Shown: piece after piece, positions 12,001 through 14,042 of the stretch
How the letters are laid out: every line of letters begins with the position of its first letter
How positions within the stretch are numbered: the first letter of the stretch is position 1
Assembly (NCBI GenBank): GCA_013362295.1
Contig: JABFWJ010000104.1
Span: 1-14,042 of the forward strand
Length of the DNA: 14,042 bases
Direction of reading: 5' to 3'
Origin: Thermoleophilia bacterium
Lineage (GTDB): Bacteria; Actinomycetota; Thermoleophilia; Gaiellales; Gaiellaceae
The notes under the pieces: generated by a model
Told to the model about the DNA's origin: nothing
The model's input: the letters and a program-made list of their open reading frames with translations, nothing else
The model's database searches: none
Translations under genes and position numbers: made by a program

Positions 12001-12062
12001 TGACGTAGCTGTACAGCTACGTCTACGCCGGAAGTGGCGTAGCTGTACAGCTACGCCGGAAC
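12001..12062. repeat. Tandem pair of 22-bp perfect palindromes
   Basis: Two imperfect direct copies, 12001-12034 and 12035-12062. Each holds a 22-bp perfect palindrome, at 12002-12023 and 12036-12057, with the shared 16-bp core GTAGCTGTACAGCTAC. The copies differ at one base pair near the end of the arm: GAC...GTC in the first, GGC...GCC in the second. The change is matched on both sides, so pairing is kept. Copy 1 also has 6 extra bases (TCTACG) before the shared CCGGAA tail. The element starts 2 bp after the LOG-gene stop and lies between it and the lipB 3' end. It may act as a two-way terminator, a protein-binding site or a REP-like repeat. No T run follows. Confidence 0.85.
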
Positions 12063-12096
12063 TGTCTCAATCGAACGGGGCCGGAAAGCGCACTTG

Positions 12097-12111
12097 CCGG
12101 CGCAGCGCCGG
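12097..12111 (-). terminator. GC-rich inverted repeat just past the lipB stop
   Basis: CCGGCGC-A-GCGCCGG is perfectly symmetrical with 7-bp arms and lies 4 bp past the lipB TGA (12116-12118). On the minus strand it is followed after about 10 bases by a weak CTTTCC. It is a possible terminator or a stabiliser of the mRNA end. The central loop would need to open by a base pair or more. Confidence 0.35.
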
Positions 12112-12115
12112 GTCG

Positions 12116-12793
12116 TCAGGCCGCGCGGCTCCGGTCGAGCTCGGTGAACGTGACGCCGAAGACGTCGGCGAGCGCCTGCGCCGCTGCCGGGCGCACGTCG
12201 TCGACCGTGACCGGTCGTCCGAGCTCGCGGGCCATCGACGTGAACGCATACCCGTCGAGGCCGCAGGCGGTGATCCACTCCGTGAACGGCGCCGGGTCGA
12301 GGTCGACGTTGAGCGCGTACCCGTGCGTGGAGATCCACTTCGTGAGGTGAATGCCGATCGACGCGATCTTCCTCGGCGGGCGCTCGAGCCACACGCCGGT
12401 CAAGCCCTCGATCCGTGTCGACGGGATCCCGAAGGCGCCCGTCGTGCGGATCAACGCCTCCTCGAGGTCGCGGCAGTACTGCTTCACGTCCTGGCCGTGC
12501 CGCGTTAGGTCGAGGATCGGATAGCAGACGAGCTGACCCGGAGCGTGGTAGGTCGACTTGCCGCCGCGGTCGACTTCGACGACGTCGACCGCCGCGCCCT
12601 CGGGGACGTGCACCTCACCCTCCTCGGTGCGCCGCCCGAGCGTGATCGTCGGCGGGTGCTCGAGGAGCAGGACGGTGTCCGGCGCGCTCCCTTCGGCCAC
12701 GGCGGCGGCGAGCGAGCGCTGGAGCGCCAGCGCCTCGCGGTAGTCGACGACGCCGAGATTGACGAGCTGAGCCGGCTTAGTAATCCGCCTCAC
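12116..12793 (-). CDS. lipB: Octanoyl-[ACP]:protein N-octanoyltransferase (lipoyl(octanoyl) transferase)
   Basis: A 225-residue cytoplasmic enzyme that moves an octanoyl group from acyl carrier protein to the lysine of lipoyl domains, the step before LipA. Family motifs are LLLEHPPTITLGRR at 42-55, RGGKSTYHAPGQLVCYPILD at 76-95 (usual form RGG.VTYHGPGQLVGYP) and RKIASIG at 141-147 with catalytic Lys142. These are followed by STHGYALNVDLD at 155-166 and ITACGLDG at 174-181 with the nucleophile Cys177. The length is normal for actinobacterial LipB. The start GTG at 12793 lies inside the end of the E2 gene, giving a 17-bp overlap in another frame, so the two are surely co-transcribed and probably translationally coupled. 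The E2 made just before is a likely substrate. The two palindrome elements lie downstream. Confidence 0.96.
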   Translation of the reverse strand: MRRITKPAQLVNLGVVDYREALALQRSLAAAVAEGSAPDTVLLLEHPPTITLGRRTEEGEVHVPEGAAVDVVEVDRGGKSTYHAPGQLVCYPILDLTRHGQDVKQYCRDLEEALIRTTGAFGIPSTRIEGLTGVWLERPPRKIASIGIHLTKWISTHGYALNVDLDPAPFTEWITACGLDGYAFTSMARELGRPVTVDDVRPAAAQALADVFGVTFTELDRSRAA

Positions 12794-14042
12794 CCCAGGT
12801 CTGGAGCCGCTGACGCAGGTCGCGCAGGAACCGGCCGGCGTAGGCGCCGTCGACGAGTCGGTGGTCGTAGGTGAGCGTGAGGTTCATGATCGAGCGGATC
12901 GCGATCGCGTCGGCTCCGTTCTCGTCGGCGATCACCCAGGGGCGCTTGACGATCGCGTACGTGCCGAGGATGCCCGCCTGCGGCTGGCTGATCACCGGCG
13001 TCCCGTGGAACGTGCCGTAGCCGCCGGGGTTCGTGATCGTGAACGTGCCGCCGGCGACGTCGTCCGGTGCGAGCTGCTTGTCGCGCGCACGCTTCGCGAT
13101 GTCGGCGATCGCCTTCGCCAGTCCGAGCAGGTTCAGCGTCTCCGCGTTCTTCACGACCGGCACGATCAGACCCTTGCCGTCGGCGAGCTCGACCGCGAAG
13201 CCGAGGTTCACGTAATTGCGCGTGACGATCTTGTCGCCGCGCAGCTCACCGTTCACCCACGGGTACTCCCGCAGTGTCTCCGACGTCGCACGGGCGATGA
13301 AGGCGAGATACGTCGGGTTGACGCCATACGCCGACTGGTACTCCTTCTTCAGCTTCTCGCGGATCTGCACGACCTTCGACATGTCGACCTCGATCGCGCT
13401 CGTGACGTGGGCCGAGGTGTCGAGCGAGCGCCGCATGTGCTCGGCGATTCCGCGCCGCATCGCCGTGATCGGCTCGAAGGACTCGCCGACGCCAGGAGCC
13501 TGCGCCTCCTGGCTGGGAGGCGCTGGGGCCGGAGCAACCGCTGGTGGGGTATCCGCAGGCGCGGGGGGTGCCTCAGGCGCCTTAGTCGCCTCCTTCGTCG
13601 AGGCGCCGGCCTCGATGAAGGCCTGGATGTCCTTCTTCGTCACGCGGCCGCCGGATCCCGTGCCCGGAACCTGCGAGGGGTCGATGCCGTGCTCGGACGC
13701 GATCCGCGCGACGACCGGGGAGACGAAGGACTTGCCGTTCTCCTGCGCGGCGGGCTGCGCGCGCTGCTCGAGCGGCTTCGGCTCGGGGGCGGCGGTCTGG
13801 CCCTCGCTCGCGGACGCTTCGGCCGCTTCCGCGGCCGGTTGCGTCGCGGGCTCCGGCGCCGCCGCCGGCGCTGCTCCTTCACCGCCGATCCGTGCCAGCA
13901 CCGTCCCGACCTCGACCGTCTCGCCCTCGGGCACGAGGATCTCGGTCACGACGCCGGCCGCCGGCGACGGCACCTCGGTGTCGATCTTGTCGGTCGAGAT
14001 GTCGACGATCGCCTCCTCGTACTCGACCCAGTCGCCGGGCTG
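12777..14042 (-). CDS. Dihydrolipoamide acyltransferase (E2) of a 2-oxoacid dehydrogenase complex, 5' end outside the window
   Basis: 421 residues are visible; the gene runs off the right edge, and probably some 20-25 N-terminal residues are missing. The order is: the end of the lipoyl domain with the attachment lysine in STDKIDTEVPSP (Lys at 13986-13988); an Ala/Pro/Glu linker; an E3/E1-binding domain (VSPVVARIASEHGID...GSGGRVTKKDI, visible residues about 107-141); a second Pro/Ala linker; and the catalytic domain from about 188. The active-site DHRLVDG is near 393-399 and the substrate-loop TITNPGGYGT near 335-344. A GTG at 13973 is not the start, because the lipoyl domain reads through from 14042. 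Only one lipoyl domain is visible. Whether the substrate is pyruvate, 2-oxoglutarate or a branched-chain acid cannot be decided here, since E1 genes are outside the window. lipB overlaps the 3' end. Confidence 0.95.
   Translation of the reverse strand, partial: QPGDWVEYEEAIVDISTDKIDTEVPSPAAGVVTEILVPEGETVEVGTVLARIGGEGAAPAAAPEPATQPAAEAAEASASEGQTAAPEPKPLEQRAQPAAQENGKSFVSPVVARIASEHGIDPSQVPGTGSGGRVTKKDIQAFIEAGASTKEATKAPEAPPAPADTPPAVAPAPAPPSQEAQAPGVGESFEPITAMRRGIAEHMRRSLDTSAHVTSAIEVDMSKVVQIREKLKKEYQSAYGVNPTYLAFIARATSETLREYPWVNGELRGDKIVTRNYVNLGFAVELADGKGLIVPVVKNAETLNLLGLAKAIADIAKRARDKQLAPDDVAGGTFTITNPGGYGTFHGTPVISQPQAGILGTYAIVKRPWVIADENGADAIAIRSIMNLTLTYDHRLVDGAYAGRFLRDLRQRLQTWGEADY

Noticed and set aside
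12001..12062. Tandem palindromes read as a mini CRISPR array
   Set aside because: There are only two copies, 34 bp apart. The units are fully palindromic and the 12-bp spacer is itself part of the repeat. No cas gene is present.

Overview
The window is very GC-rich, densely coded chromosomal DNA. The gene families suggest an actinobacterium, probably of the Thermoleophilia (Gaiellales/Solirubrobacterales) type. The grounds are an FprA-type ferredoxin reductase beside an IscA-like protein, GTG/TTG starts, secreted beta-propeller proteins of a kind common there, and start codons placed as for leaderless mRNAs. The taxonomic placement is inference from style, not from a marker gene. I see no rRNA, tRNA, CRISPR array, insertion sequence or phage gene.

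Layout. 1-1454 (+): the 3' end of an IscA/ErpA-type iron-sulfur protein gene, then a ferredoxin/adrenodoxin-type NADP reductase 6 bp later. 1486-3090 (+): a secreted sialidase-like Asp-box protein. 3150-3314 (+): a 54-residue zinc-ribbon protein. 3338-4669 (+): class II fumarase. 4711-5055 (+): a small secreted protein. A strong GC hairpin at 5075-5095 separates these from the minus-strand block. 5122-8163 (-): a large Asp-box beta-propeller protein whose reading frame is continuous with an Arc-like ribbon-helix-helix domain upstream. 8291-9211 (-): lipoyl synthase, divergent from a small secreted Ig-fold-like protein at 9249-9566 (+). 9577-11376 (-): an ABC exporter, convergent with that small gene and divergent from a LOG-family phosphoribohydrolase at 11412-11999 (+). 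12001-12062: two near-identical 22-bp palindromes. 12116-14042 (-): lipB overlapping the 3' end of an E2 acyltransferase gene that runs off the right edge.

Functionally, the right half centres on lipoic acid. E2 carries the lipoyl group, LipB transfers octanoate to it and LipA inserts the sulfurs. LipA also needs iron-sulfur clusters and low-potential electrons, which the IscA-like protein and ferredoxin reductase at the left edge could help supply (inference). Fumarase adds a TCA-cycle enzyme.

Most of the window is ordinary housekeeping sequence. The points most worth a second look are: (1) the ribbon-helix-helix domain fused in frame to an exported beta-propeller protein that also has its own strong ribosome binding site; (2) a -10-like hexamer placed 6-8 nt before the start codon of six or seven genes, which implies leaderless mRNAs; (3) the tandem palindromes at 12001-12062 with a paired base change; and (4) a hairpin at 9563-9580 that contains the stop codons of both converging genes.
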